Source: Eubacteriales bacterium SKADARSKE-1
GTDB lineage: Bacteria > Bacillota > Clostridia > Oscillospirales > Acutalibacteraceae
Length of the DNA: 43,557 nucleotides
Direction: 5' to 3'
NCBI GenBank assembly: GCA_030920305.1
Contig: JARLUB010000004.1
Coordinates: forward strand, 1 to 43,557
The translations under genes and the position numbers were made by a program. Position 1 is the stretch's first letter. Every line of letters starts with the position of its first letter. This document shows positions 15,643 to 24,280 of this stretch, one piece after another. The notes under the pieces are model-generated. The model did no database searches. It worked only from the letters and a program-made list of their open reading frames with translations, and was not told where the DNA came from.

Positions 15643-15888
15643 TTAATCAAAAATGTCAGAAAAAGAACATATCCGTTTGTTTTGATAATCTTCAATGCAA
15701 TTTTCAAAAGCATATGGTCGTATGTATTGTACCGATTCTGGAATGTAAACGTTTTTAAGCTTTTTACAGCCGTAAAATGCACTACATCCTATTGTTGTAA
15801 CAGTTTCCGGAATATAAACTTTTTCGAGTTCAGTACACCCACAAAAAACATGATGACCAATTACTTCTACGCCTTCATGGATCTTCAC
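15643..15888 (-). CDS. BspA-type leucine-rich repeat fragment (81 aa)
   Basis: Residues 1-65 consist of nearly three LRR_5 (BspA/TpLRR) repeats: VIGHHVFCGCTELEKVYIPE, TVTTIGCSAFYGCKKLKNVY, IPESVQYIRPYAFENC. Such repeats are usual in large surface proteins of anaerobes, but short versions occur in phages and mobile elements. The only start in this frame is the GTG at 15888, five bases after the stop of the upstream HTH gene, with no strong ribosome site. The same frame stays open upstream (CDIKRNENGEIVEV), overlapping the HTH gene's end, so a fusion by a lost or gained base is possible. Role unknown. Confidence 0.55.
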   Translation of the reverse strand: MKIHEGVEVIGHHVFCGCTELEKVYIPETVTTIGCSAFYGCKKLKNVYIPESVQYIRPYAFENCIEDYQNKRICSFSDIFD

Positions 15889-15893
15889 TTCAA

Positions 15894-16613
15894 CTATTTC
15901 ACCGTTTTCATTTCTTTTAATGTCGCACCTTTTTTCAAGGTTTTCTCTTGTAAGTTTAGAATTAAAGTATCTCCTTTTGTTTTTATCTTTTTATGCTTTT
16001 GGGCACTAAACCCTTTTCCAAGATATTTGCCAGTTCCCCAGATATCAGTATCAATTAATCTAGAAGCTATCGCCCCAAAAGTTCTACCCATTTCTTTAGC
16101 TATTGCTTTTCTGGTACAGCCTTTTTTAAATAAATTTACCATAACAATTTGTTCTGAATCTGTAAACGGTGTACCCACCATCCTAAATCCGAACTTTTTG
16201 TCATGCTTTATCTTTTCAGCAATTTTTGGTGAATCAACATCAAAGCAAAAATATTCTGAAATTTTAGTCCCATCCCATTTATCAGGGTGTTGTTTTAAAA
16301 AATTTAAAACATCTTCATAATAAAGTAAATTAGTAGAGCTTTTTCCATTACATGCTTTTCTAGTTTTCAAATATCCTTTTTTATATAGATTGTCTACTTG
16401 GTATTTAGTCATCCCAAGAAGCTCCATTAAATCAGTTGACTTTATAAAGTTTCTTTTTTTATTTATTGTTTGTCCTTTTAACTTCAACCTTTCTGATTTT
16501 ACTTTTATAGCTGTTACTGTACGCTTTAAGTTTTTAGCAATATCTTATGCTGTTAATTCAGTCCAATTTTCGATCAAAAAATCCACTTCTGATTCAGACC
16601 AATTTTTTCGCAT
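15894..16613 (-). pseudogene. Multi-HTH phage DNA-binding protein interrupted by an in-frame TAA
   Basis: The frame starts at ATG 16613 with a SANT/Myb-like helix-turn-helix (MRKNWSESEVDFLIENWTEL), meets TAA at 16545-16547, and continues in the same frame with DIAKNLKRTVTAIKVKSERL. The rest (197 residues from the TTG at 16487) holds a MerR-like HTH (TDLMELLGMTKYQVDNLYKK), YYEDVLNFLKQHP, and a second SANT-like HTH (FTDSEQIVMVNLFKKG, then KAIAKEMGRTFGAIASRL). Because the frame is kept exactly across the stop, a single substitution in an otherwise intact gene of about 239 residues is likeliest. The residue after the stop matches the second helix of the fold. Translation of the downstream part alone would lack a good start. 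The target is unknown. Confidence 0.65.
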
Positions 16614-16651
16614 TTTCTTTCTACATCACCTTTACTTTTTTAGTTTTACTT

Positions 16652-16849
16652 TCAATACTCATATTCCGGATATTGTTGGTACTGTGCTACCTTCGAATAC
16701 AAAAAGCGCACACAACGCTCACAAAGTGTCTCGCCTGTAATCTCAAAATATTCGTCGCCCTCAAAAATAAAATTGCCGCAGTGTTCGCATTTGTACACTG
16801 CGGCGTCTTCGTTATCGGGTGGCTCTAAATAAACATAATCGTTTACCAT
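16652..16849 (-). CDS. Small zinc-finger phage protein
   Basis: This 65-residue protein has a four-cysteine knuckle, CEHCGNFIFEGDEYFEITGE followed by TLCERC, typical of small phage zinc proteins of unknown role. The N-terminus is acidic and the C-terminus tyrosine-rich (QYQQYPEYEY). GGAGGTTTAAATC precedes the ATG, a strong ribosome site. A terminator lies upstream, so it is the first gene of the long leftward operon or is transcribed by partial read-through. Confidence 0.7.
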   Translation of the reverse strand: MVNDYVYLEPPDNEDAAVYKCEHCGNFIFEGDEYFEITGETLCERCVRFLYSKVAQYQQYPEYEY

Positions 16850-16901
16850 GATTTAAACCTCCTCGGGAATTTATTTGATTTTTTGTGATTTTATGGTAAA
16901 A

Positions 16902-16925
16902 TAAAAAACGCACCCGCCAGGGTGC
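16902..16925 (-). terminator. Rho-independent terminator
   Basis: On the minus strand GCACCC-TGGC-GGGTGC is followed by GTTTTTTATTTT: a short, very stable stem with T tract. It separates the small membrane gene at 16936-17091 from the operon to its left. Confidence 0.85.
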
Positions 16926-16935
16926 AGGGGAGAGG

Positions 16936-17091
16936 TTATAAGATTTCTTTGTCTTTTTTTATCAGGTTTAAGGTTTCGCAGGTAATGCGCAGGGCATTGT
17001 ACAAGCGGTCTTCTTGTTTGTGTATGTAAAATTGTTGATACGATATTATTGCCAGCAGTATTGCAATGATTATAAATAAGGGTATTTGCAT
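16936..17091 (-). CDS. Small single-helix membrane protein (51 aa)
   Basis: The 51-residue frame reads MQIPLFIIIAILLAIISYQQ, FYIHKQEDRLYNALRITCET, LNLIKKDKEIL. One N-terminal membrane helix is followed by an amphipathic charged helix. GAAAGGAGTG precedes the ATG. It ends 11 bases before a strong terminator, making it a separate single-gene transcript at the attachment-site end of the prophage. Function unknown. The position next to att might suggest an excision or exclusion role, but nothing in the sequence shows one. Confidence 0.55.
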   Translation of the reverse strand: MQIPLFIIIAILLAIISYQQFYIHKQEDRLYNALRITCETLNLIKKDKEIL

Positions 17092-17127
17092 TTTTTCACT
17101 CCTTTCAATTTACTTTTTGTATGTTAA

Positions 17128-17160
17128 AAAGCTCAAATAGTCTTGGACCATCTGAGCTTT
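17128..17160 (-). terminator. Inverted repeat near the prophage end
   Basis: AAAGCTCA and TGAGCTTT form an 8-bp stem with a 17-base loop. On the minus strand the stem ends in CTTTTTAAC, so it is a weak terminator upstream of the gene at 17091. Between it and the tRNA fragment (17161-17392) I see AT-rich sequence without a gene. The TGATTT(G)TATGGTAAAATA motif at 17169-17187 recurs at 16886-16903. Confidence 0.4.
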
Positions 17161-17392
17161 GGTTTTTCTGATTTGTATGGTAAAATAATATTTGTTTTGG
17201 TATAGCTTGGTTTTAAGTTTAATCTAGTCAACAATTAGGTGGATGTCTAACAAAAAATCAAAAAATAAGATTAAACTAAAATACAACTATATATAAGTTT
17301 TTCCATTTTTATGGGCTTTAAATGGCATAACAACAGGGCTTGTTCAATCCAAAACAATAAAAGTAAAGTTTATTTAATTCATGCACTATATA

Positions 17393-17438
17393 ACTTTTAA
17401 TCAAGGTGTCCGGGGTTCGAATCTCCGATGGCTCACCA
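17393..17438 (+). repeat. Prophage attachment site: 3' half of tRNA-Lys(UUU)
   Basis: The 46 bases from ACTTTTAATC to GGCTCACCA equal the anticodon loop (CTTTTAA, anticodon UUU), variable region, T arm (CGGGG-TTCGAAT-CTCCG), acceptor 3' strand ATGGCTC and encoded CCA of a bacterial tRNA-Lys. The 5' half is absent upstream. This is what remains at one end when a phage integrates into a tRNA gene and restores the gene at the other end. The intact tRNA-Lys should therefore lie beyond the left edge. It marks the prophage-chromosome boundary. Confidence 0.85.
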
Positions 17439-17450
17439 CTTGCGAACCCC

Positions 17451-17488
17451 GCACAAACACTGAATTTTCAGTGTTTGTGCGTTTTTTA
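17451..17488 (+). terminator. Strong terminator of the original tRNA-Lys transcript
   Basis: GCACAAACACTGA and TCAGTGTTTGTGC form a perfect 13-bp stem with a 4-base loop followed by GTTTTTTAT. It lies 12 bases after the tRNA 3' end and would have ended the tRNA transcript before integration. The following 17489-17808 holds AT-rich sequence with no gene that I can support, only the upstream region of the next gene. Confidence 0.9.
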
Positions 17489-17808
17489 TGTCACAGAAGT
17501 GCAGGTGCTCAAATCACCATAATTTACAAGTATCTTAGAAAGGCGAACAGATCCGTTTAACCCTAAATGAAAACCTTTGGTCAGCGCAAAAATTGCTTTG
17601 TGGTGGCTTTTTTGCTGTACAAATTTTGTTTCTTTCAAATTTCCTGTTTTTTCTTGATTTTTATTTTTAGGTTTCAGTTTAATACTATTATAGGTAATTT
17701 TGTTTTTATTCGTTTTACTTTAACAAGACGAATTTGTATTATTTAAAATTTTAATTATATTTTTTAAAAAGACGGAAATACTAAAATCAAGTAAAAGGGG
17801 GTGATAAT

Positions 17809-18063
17809 ATGGGTATTATTGGATGGATCATTATAGGCGCACTTGCAGGATGGATCGCAAGTCTTATTACCGGTAATGATAAGAGAATGGGTGCCGGAAT
17901 GAATATCTTGGTAGGTGTCGTCGGAGGTTTTGTCGGCGGCCTTGTTATGAATTTTTTTGGAGGTTATGGAGTAACAGGATTTAACCTTTGGAGCTTACTC
18001 GTAGCGACAGTTGGAGCTATAATTTTATTATTAATTGTAAATGCTGTTATGAAAAGAAGATAA
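17809..18063 (+). CDS. GlsB/YeaQ/YmgE-family stress membrane protein
   Basis: This 84-residue protein has the family layout: three membrane helices with glycine zippers. The start is MGIIGWIIIGALAGWIASLI, then the conserved ITGNDKRMGAGMNILVGVVG loop and GGFVGGLVMNFFG, with a third helix LLVATVGAIILLLIVNAV. Proteins of this family (also called transglycosylase-associated) are small membrane proteins induced by stress, whose function is unclear. AAAAGGGGGTGATA is a strong ribosome site. The next gene starts 13 bases later, so the two form an operon. Confidence 0.9.
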   Translation: MGIIGWIIIGALAGWIASLITGNDKRMGAGMNILVGVVGGFVGGLVMNFFGGYGVTGFNLWSLLVATVGAIILLLIVNAVMKRR

Positions 18064-18076
18064 TTGGGGGAATAGA

Positions 18077-18619
18077 ATGCATTTAACTTCTCTGATCTCT
18101 TTAATGATTTTAAGCATTGTAGAGTTGTTTTTGTTGCGAAAATTCATTATTCATAAAGAAAAGATAGCTTTAAAATCTGTTATAACCTCACTTGTGTTTT
18201 TATGGATTATCTTTATTATATCTTATATTTTTAAACTCAACGTTCCTGATGTAGCTTATATTTTAGTAATAATAACTTTATTTATGAATTCATATTTGGG
18301 TTATTATTTTAATTTATATTATAAGACAAAAAAGTATGACAGAATACAACATGTGCTAGGGTCATTCTCATTTGCTATCCTCCTTTATTTCCTTTTTTCC
18401 AATGTATTTGAGTATGGGGGTTCAAAGGCCTTTAAGGCTTTTTATATTTTCTTATTGGGTGTTTCTTCTGGAACAATTCATGAAATAATTGAATTTATTA
18501 ATGATTTAAAGCATGAGGAAAAAATGCAAAGAGGATTAAAAGATACGAATCTTAATATTGTCTCCAATATAATAGGTTCGTTTTCTGCTTCCATTTTGGC
18601 TTTCTTTGTTTTTTTATAA
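18077..18619 (+). CDS. DUF2238-like integral membrane protein
   Basis: This 180-residue protein has five hydrophobic stretches (about 5-20, 35-52, 60-80, 93-112, 160-180). Between them are DRIQHVLGSF, TIHEIIEFINDL and KDTNLNIVSNIIGSF. The spaced D-x-x-x-H, H-E-x-x-E and DTxxNxxxNxxG residues resemble the YjdF/DUF2238 family, whose membrane-embedded acidic and histidine residues suggest a metal site. The biochemical role is unknown. It shares an operon with the stress protein upstream. ATG at 18077 has a GGGGGAATAG site. Confidence 0.6.
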   Translation: MHLTSLISLMILSIVELFLLRKFIIHKEKIALKSVITSLVFLWIIFIISYIFKLNVPDVAYILVIITLFMNSYLGYYFNLYYKTKKYDRIQHVLGSFSFAILLYFLFSNVFEYGGSKAFKAFYIFLLGVSSGTIHEIIEFINDLKHEEKMQRGLKDTNLNIVSNIIGSFSASILAFFVFL

Positions 18620-18990
18620 ATTAAGATTTAAATCTGGGAAAAATAGAGTAATTCAACAGGAAAAAGTGTTCAAAATGAAGATGAAAGTCTATAGGTAAAG
18701 TGAGGCATACCAATATGGTTTTATAATGTTGGTACCTTTTGTTTAAGGTTGCTTCCTTTTGCCCTAACCTTATTTAGAGGAACTTAACCTTGTCGCAGGT
18801 TTAATGCATGGGCAACTTTTTCGAAAATTCGGGCGGAAGGCTTAAACAATTGATAAAATAGGCATTTATTACAGAAAAGATTCAAAATTAAAGAATAGGC
18901 GTTCGAGGGTTAAAATAACACTTATTAAGGTTAAAAGATAAAATTTTTTTGTTTTTGTAGCTGATAAATTTAAAATGAGGTGTACAAACT
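18620..18990 (+). other. Gene-free spacer before the YyaL-type gene
   Basis: No coding frame is convincing here. TACCAA and TTGGTA (about 18708-18734) could pair over a 15-base loop and are followed by CCTTTT, a possible weak terminator for the membrane-protein pair. The remainder should contain the promoter of the next gene, but I see no clear -35/-10 pair. Confidence 0.4.
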
Positions 18991-20948
18991 TTGAGTAATC
19001 ATCTGAAAGGTCAGACAAGCCCCTACCTTTTGCAGCATGCAGAAAACGCGGTGGACTGGTACCCCTGGAGTGAGCAAGCCTTCCAAAAAGCAAAGTCTGA
19101 GGACAAGCCGGTTTTTCTGAGCATAGGCTACAGTACATGTCATTGGTGTCATGTTATGGCACATGAAAGTTTTGAAGATACCGAAATAGCAATGCTTCTT
19201 AATCAGTATTTCATTTCGATCAAGGTTGATAAAGAGGAGCGACCGGATATTGACAGCATATATATGGCAGTATGTCAAGAGTTAACGGGTAGCGGCGGCT
19301 GGCCTACAAGCATTTTTATGACCCCAGAAAAAAAGCCTTTTTTGCAGGAACCTATTTGCCAAAAACCTCCAGGTATGGAGTGATTGGTCTGAAGGAGCTG
19401 CTTATAGCAATTCACCAGAAATGGGAAAATGACCGGATATCACTTTTAATGTCAGCAGATGAGATTACTGCTTCTTTAAAAAGAACAAGTGTAGCTGAGC
19501 CTGGAGCTGATATCAGATTGATTGACTTGGCAGTAGCCTTATATAAAAGAGATTACGATGAGAAATTTGGTGGGTTCGGTATTTCCCCAAAATTTCCGGT
19601 TGCCCATAACCTTTTGTTTTTATTAACTCACTATGAAAAGAGCGGAGATCGTGATTCTTTAAAGATGGCAGAAATGACACTTTTACAAATGTACTCTGGA
19701 GGGCTGTTTGATCATATAGGGTATGGTTTTTGCCGCTATTCTACAGACCGGTATTTTCTGGTGCCGCATTTTGAAAAAATGCTTTATGACAATGCTCTTT
19801 TGATAATTGCTTACTGTAAAGCATACCAAATAACAAAAAAACCGGTCTACAAGGATGTTGTCCAAAAAACTGCCTCTTATGTTCTTCGTGAAATGACTTC
19901 TTCTAAAGGGGGGTTCTTTACCGCTCAAGATGCTGATTCTGAAGGCGAGGAGGGTAAATATTATTTTTTTGAGCCTTCTGAAATTATAAGCCTTCTCGGA
20001 GAAAAGGTTGGCAAATCATTCAACAATTATTACGGAATTACAAAAGAGGGAAATTTTAAAGGAAAAAGTATTCCGAACCTTCTGCAAAATAATGCCGTTG
20101 AAGATAAGTTTGATGAGCATTTGACGAAGTTATATGAATATCGGCGGCAGCGTAGTAAGCTGTACTTGGATGACAAAATTCTTACCTCATGGAATTCATT
20201 CATGATTACGGCTATGTGTTATTTATACCGTGTCAGTCGAAACACAAAATACTTGAATGCAGCAAAAAAAGCGGAAAAATTTATTGAAGAAAATCTATGT
20301 GATGATGATACGTTGTTTGTTAGTTTTCGCGCTGGACGTCACGGAGAAAAAGGTTTTCTTGACGAATACGCAGATTATATATATTCGCTGCTTGCACTAT
20401 ATGACGCTACGCTTAATATGTCTTTTCTTGAAAAAGCGCAACGGTTTTATAAAAAAGCAATATCTAAATTTTATGATATGGAACAAGGTGGATTTTACTT
20501 ATATGGCAAAGGCAATGAAACGCTGATTCTTCGTCCAAAAGAAACTTATGATGGTGCAATTCCAAGTGGAAACTCTATTATGACATATAATCTAGTGCAT
20601 TTATTCTATCTTACAAAAGACGAGGAAATAGAAAAAATTTTAAAGCGTCAAATTGATTTTATGTGTGGTGAAGCAAGGAACTACCCCGCCGGGTATGCTA
20701 TGTTTTTGGTTGCACTATCAGATTATTTTGAACCGCTGCAAGACATCACTGTTGTATTGAAAAATAAAGAAGACGCTAAAGACTTGCCCTTTATTACTCC
20801 GTTGGAAAGTATAGTGAGGGTTTTTTACAAGCCTACAGATGAATATCCTATTAAAGATGAAAAAACCACGTTTTATGTATGCCAAAATCACAGCTGCATG
20901 CCTCCAGTCAATGATTTGAAAGGTATGGATAAAAGCTCTGAAAGATAA
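18991..20948 (+). pseudogene. YyaL/SSP411-family thioredoxin-domain protein, one frameshift
   Basis: The gene encodes about 650 residues in two frames. The first (18991-19383) is the N-terminal thioredoxin-like domain: [33 protein letters not shown] with the CxxC at 50-53, and [15 protein letters not shown]. The second holds the alpha/alpha-barrel part: GFGISPKFPVAHNLLFLLTH, FDHIGYGFCRYSTDRYFLVP, HFEKMLYDNA, QDADSEGEEGKYYFF, DDKILTSWN, GAIPSGNS and the C-terminal YVCQNHSCMPP. The frame is lost in the T run at 19337-19342: with one more T the sequence reads [15 protein letters not shown], exactly the family motif. So either one base was lost or misread. Function is poorly known; it is linked to sugar-like substrates by its barrel fold. 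TTG start with GAGGTG upstream. Confidence 0.85.
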
Positions 20949-20984
20949 AATACTAAAACAAAGAATATAAGGGGGTCCATATAA

Positions 20985-21194
20985 TTGATAGAACAAGAGA
21001 TTAAAATTACTACCCGCGACAAGCTGCTTCGGGCATGGCAAGCGTCAATGGAACTTGTAAGAGATTTTGAAACCTATTCCAAGGAAATTGAAGATGATAA
21101 AAAAGTAGCAGAATTATTTGCAGAGTATGCTGAAGATGAAGGTCTTCACGCTTCAAAACTTCGCGAAATCCTTCGTGAATATGGTGAAAAATAA
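20985..21194 (+). CDS. Small helical ferritin-like protein
   Basis: The 69-residue protein (TTG start, preceded by AAGGGGGTCC) reads IKITTRDKLLRAWQASMELV, RDFETYSKEIEDDKKVAELF and AEYAEDEGLHASKLREILRE. It is entirely helical and acidic. The AExxxDExxHAxxLxxIL pattern resembles the metal-binding helix of rubrerythrin/ferritin-like proteins, but a complete four-helix bundle would need about twice the length, so any metal site would need a dimer. It follows the YyaL-type gene by 36 bases and precedes a strong terminator, so the two are probably one operon. Confidence 0.6.
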   Translation: MIEQEIKITTRDKLLRAWQASMELVRDFETYSKEIEDDKKVAELFAEYAEDEGLHASKLREILREYGEK

Positions 21195-21256
21195 AAAAGT
21201 GAATATTAAATGAGCAGCAATCTTTAAATTATTGATAAATGAAGAACAAGCTATAG

Positions 21257-21299
21257 ACAAAAAAACTATGCCTAAAAACACCTAGGCATAGCTTTTTTA
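21257..21299 (+). terminator. Bidirectional terminator
   Basis: CTATGCCTA (21266-21274) and TAGGCATAG (21283-21291) form a 9-bp stem. It is followed by CTTTTTT on the plus strand, and on the minus strand by seven T. It ends the plus-strand operon above and the small minus-strand gene to its right. Confidence 0.88.
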
Positions 21300-21317
21300 A
21301 TTTATTTCAATATATAA

Positions 21318-21470
21318 TTACATTATTGAGTAGTCAAGATAATTTTCTAAGTCTTCATTATCTTTTTTCTTTTTTTCAAAATATACAATAGCGGTGGCAA
21401 TTGCGGCTGCTATCGCTGCGGCAGTTGCTACAATTGCAATTATTAGGCTAAACCCATTATACCTTTTCAT
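21318..21470 (-). CDS. Small single-helix membrane protein (50 aa)
   Basis: The 50-residue frame reads MKRYNGFSLIIAIVATAAAI, AAAIATAIVYFEKKKKDNED, LENYLDYSIM. One alanine-rich membrane helix is followed by a lysine patch and an acidic tail, so the tail should be cytoplasmic. CGAGGTGTTTCAT before the ATG is a good ribosome site, and a terminator follows 20 bases after the stop. No family recognised. It is a free-standing gene between the terminator and lepA. Confidence 0.55.
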   Translation of the reverse strand: MKRYNGFSLIIAIVATAAAIAAAIATAIVYFEKKKKDNEDLENYLDYSIM

Positions 21471-21626
21471 ATGAAACACCTCGCATTATAGTAATATTAT
21501 GGTACTAATTAATAAATTAATGCTAATTTAAATTAAATAAAAAGTCAAGGCTTTTATTGTCGAGGGTTAAATGCACTTTAAAAATGGGATACCGATAATT
21601 GTGGATATAACCTAGTTTTCATTAAC

Positions 21627-23435
21627 TTACTCATCTAGCTTTAACACAGACATAAACGCATCTTGCGGGACTTGAACGGTTCCTAACTGGCGCATTCTTT
21701 TTTTGCCTTCTTTTTGCTTTTCTAAAAGTTTTTTCTTTCGGGTTATGTCTCCTCCATAGCATTTTGCTAAAACATCTTTTCTGACAGCTTTTACAGTTTC
21801 GCGCGCTATTATCTTGCCTCCAATACATGCTTGAATTGGAACTTCAAAGAGTTGACGTGGTATTTTTTCTTTAAGCTTTTCTGCCATTTTTCGCGCTCTT
21901 TGATAAGCCTTATCTTTATGTAATATAAAAGATAAAGCGTCTACTACTTCGCCATTTAGCATAATATCAAGCTTTACTAAATCTGATTCTGCATAGCCCA
22001 TTATTTCATAATCAAACGAAGCATAGCCTCGGGTTTTAGACTTTAACGTATCAAAAAAATCATATACAATTTCGTTTAGCGGCAGCTCATAATGTATGTC
22101 AACCCGATCACTGTCAAGATAATGCATGTCCTTATAGATTCCGCGCCGATCTTGGCATAGCTCCATAATGTTTCCAATATATTCGCTTGGTGAATATATA
22201 TGAGCATTAGTTATAGGTTCTTCTGCTTTTAAAATAAGAGATGGATCAGGGTAGTTTGTTGGGTTATCAATAAACACTACACTTTTATCAGTTTTTGTTA
22301 TTTTATAAATTACACTAGGCGCCGTTGTAATGATATCAAGGTTATATTCTCGCTCAAGCCTTTCACCGATTATTTCCATATGCAAAAGGCCTAAAAATCC
22401 GCACCTAAAACCAAACCCGAGAGCGATGGAAGTTTCAGGTTCAAACGAAAGAGAAGCATCATTTAGTTGAAGCTTTTCAAGGGCCTCTCTTAAGTCAGAA
22501 TACCTAGCACCGTCAACAGGGTAAATGCCGCAGAATACCATAGGGTTTACGCTTTTGTAACCAGGCAAAGGTTCTTTTGCAGGGTTGTTTTTTAATGTTA
22601 CGGTGTCTCCGACTTTAGCATCACTTACAGATTTAATGGAAGCCGCAATGTAGCCTACTTCGCCGGCACATAATTCGTCGGAACTTTCAAGGTTGGTAGC
22701 TCTTAAAAATCCACATTCTGTTACGGTAAATACTGAACCCGTGGCCATCAATTTTATTTCATCACCGGGGTGAACCGTGCCTTCTTTTATTCTTACATAA
22801 ATTATAACACCCTTATAGCTATCGTAGTAGGAATCAAAAATAAGGGCTTTAAGGGGTTCGATTGGGTTACCTTTTGGCGGGGGAATAAATTTTACAATAC
22901 TTTCAAGAACTGATTTAACATTAAGCCCAGTTTTAGCAGAAACAAGAGGTGCCTCATCTGCAGGGATGCCAATAATATCTTCAATTTCAGCTTTAACTTT
23001 TTCTGGGTCGGCGCTTGGCAAATCTATTTTGTTTATAACAGGGATAATTTCAAGACCGCCATCAATTGCTAAATATGTATTAGCTAAAGTTTGTGCTTCA
23101 ACCCCTTGTGCTGCATCAACCACTAAAATAGCGCCCTCACAGGCAGCAAGAGACCTTGAAACCTCATAGTTAAAGTCAACATGGCCAGGTGTGTCAATTA
23201 AATTAAACATGTAAGAAAGACCGTCTTCAGCCTTATATAAAAGCGTTACCGCATGAGATTTTATTGTAATACCACGTTCTTGCTCTAGATCCATATTATC
23301 AAGTAATTGATCATACATATCGCGTGAAGATACTGATTGGGTCATTTCAAGGATTCTATCAGCAAGCGTTGATTTGCCATGATCGATGTGCGCAATAATG
23401 CTGAAATTTCTAATTTGCTTTTGAGGGAATGCCAA
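21627..23435 (-). CDS. lepA: Elongation factor 4 (LepA), ribosome-associated GTPase
   Basis: The 602-residue protein is full length. The G domain shows G1 AHIDHGKST (15-23), the switch region [13 protein letters not shown]3 DTPGHVDF and G4 [10 protein letters not shown]. An EF-Tu-like domain 2, EF-G-like domains III and V and the LepA-specific C-terminal domain follow, with the family motifs [13 protein letters not shown] and the lysine-rich loop [20 protein letters not shown]. LepA acts on stalled or mistranslocated ribosomes and affects translation initiation. The TTG start at 23435 has a GAGGTGATAAAA site. It runs in the same direction as plsY and der, about 110 bases away, and opposite to the ribosomal operon. 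Confidence 0.97.
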   Translation of the reverse strand: MAFPQKQIRNFSIIAHIDHGKSTLADRILEMTQSVSSRDMYDQLLDNMDLEQERGITIKSHAVTLLYKAEDGLSYMFNLIDTPGHVDFNYEVSRSLAACEGAILVVDAAQGVEAQTLANTYLAIDGGLEIIPVINKIDLPSADPEKVKAEIEDIIGIPADEAPLVSAKTGLNVKSVLESIVKFIPPPKGNPIEPLKALIFDSYYDSYKGVIIYVRIKEGTVHPGDEIKLMATGSVFTVTECGFLRATNLESSDELCAGEVGYIAASIKSVSDAKVGDTVTLKNNPAKEPLPGYKSVNPMVFCGIYPVDGARYSDLREALEKLQLNDASLSFEPETSIALGFGFRCGFLGLLHMEIIGERLEREYNLDIITTAPSVIYKITKTDKSVVFIDNPTNYPDPSLILKAEEPITNAHIYSPSEYIGNIMELCQDRRGIYKDMHYLDSDRVDIHYELPLNEIVYDFFDTLKSKTRGYASFDYEIMGYAESDLVKLDIMLNGEVVDALSFILHKDKAYQRARKMAEKLKEKIPRQLFEVPIQACIGGKIIARETVKAVRKDVLAKCYGGDITRKKKLLEKQKEGKKRMRQLGTVQVPQDAFMSVLKLDE

Positions 23436-23544
23436 ATTTTATCACCTCTTTAAGTTTATAAAACAATACATAATACTTTCATATTTTTTAATAAAAATGC
23501 TTTTATAATATAGTTTATAAGTAAGTTTTGTTACTAATATGTAG

Positions 23545-24264
23545 TTAAACTTTTCTTTTTGCAAAGGTTAATTTTTTCTCAGTGCCGGATAAAATCCTAT
23601 CGATATTGCTGCCATGCTTATAGATAATAATAAGAGCAATAAGAAATGAAAATAACGTGCTTATAATAACGTAGCTAAATAAAGTAGTGCTGTGTGGGTC
23701 AGAATAGTCAACAAAGAACACCATAATAAAATTCCATATTGGAAAAGATGCAGCGGCTAAAATTGAAGAAAGAGAAACTATTTTTGAAATAGCTAAAACA
23801 AAAATAAATACACCAAGAGCCAAAAGACCAATTCTCCAATCAATTATAACTGCCATAGAAAAAGTTGTTAAAACGGCTTTCCCTCCACGAAATTCGAAAA
23901 AACATGGATATATATGCCCAATAATGCAACAAAATCCAGCAATATACATCCCATACCTAATTATGTAAAATGTAGGGATACCTTCTAACGGACAGTGAGA
24001 GAATACTACTTCGCTAATTAAAATAGCCAAAGCTCCTTTGCCAAAGTCACCAAGCATAGTTAAAATGGCGGGTAAAGGTCCAATAGAACGCAAAACATTA
24101 GTAAATCCAGCGTTGCCGCTTCCATAATTTCTTATGTCTTGTTTGTTTTTAAATAGTTTAGTTATTATTATGGAAAAGCTTATGCTACCTAACATATAGC
24201 TTGAAACAATTACTAAAATAACATAGTACCAATAATTTCGCATAAAATTCATAAGTAGATTCAA
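23545..24264 (-). CDS. plsY: Acyl-phosphate:glycerol-3-phosphate acyltransferase PlsY
   Basis: This integral membrane enzyme transfers an acyl group from acyl-phosphate to glycerol-3-phosphate, the first step of phospholipid synthesis in most Gram-positives. The three conserved motifs are present: LGSISFS, YGSGNAGFTNVLRSIG with the catalytic-region S/G/N residues, and the phosphate loop RGGKAVLTTFS, with GHIYPCFF between. Five or more hydrophobic stretches fit the known seven-helix fold. At 239 residues it is longer than the usual 200, from about 20 extra residues at the start and a C-terminal extension. The TTG start at 24264 has GGAGG eight bases upstream; ATG codons follow at residues 5 and 8. 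It lies 16 bases after der and is probably cotranscribed. Confidence 0.94.
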   Translation of the reverse strand: MNLLMNFMRNYWYYVILVIVSSYMLGSISFSIIITKLFKNKQDIRNYGSGNAGFTNVLRSIGPLPAILTMLGDFGKGALAILISEVVFSHCPLEGIPTFYIIRYGMYIAGFCCIIGHIYPCFFEFRGGKAVLTTFSMAVIIDWRIGLLALGVFIFVLAISKIVSLSSILAAASFPIWNFIMVFFVDYSDPHSTTLFSYVIISTLFSFLIALIIIYKHGSNIDRILSGTEKKLTFAKRKV

Positions 24265-24280
24265 GACAAGTGCCTCCTAT

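Noticed and set aside
15880..15960. Programmed frameshift joining the HTH and LRR genes
   Set aside because: The overlap of open frames allows it, but there is no clear slippery site with a downstream structure, so I kept two genes and only noted the possibility.
15682..16320. A 212-codon plus-strand open frame
   Set aside because: It is the antisense shadow of the LRR and HTH genes. Its translation is rich in F, Y and C with no domain or ribosome site.
16545..16547. Stop-codon recoding in the phage
   Set aside because: All other phage genes here end in ordinary stops, TAA among them, and only one internal TAA is seen, so a point mutation or base error is simpler.
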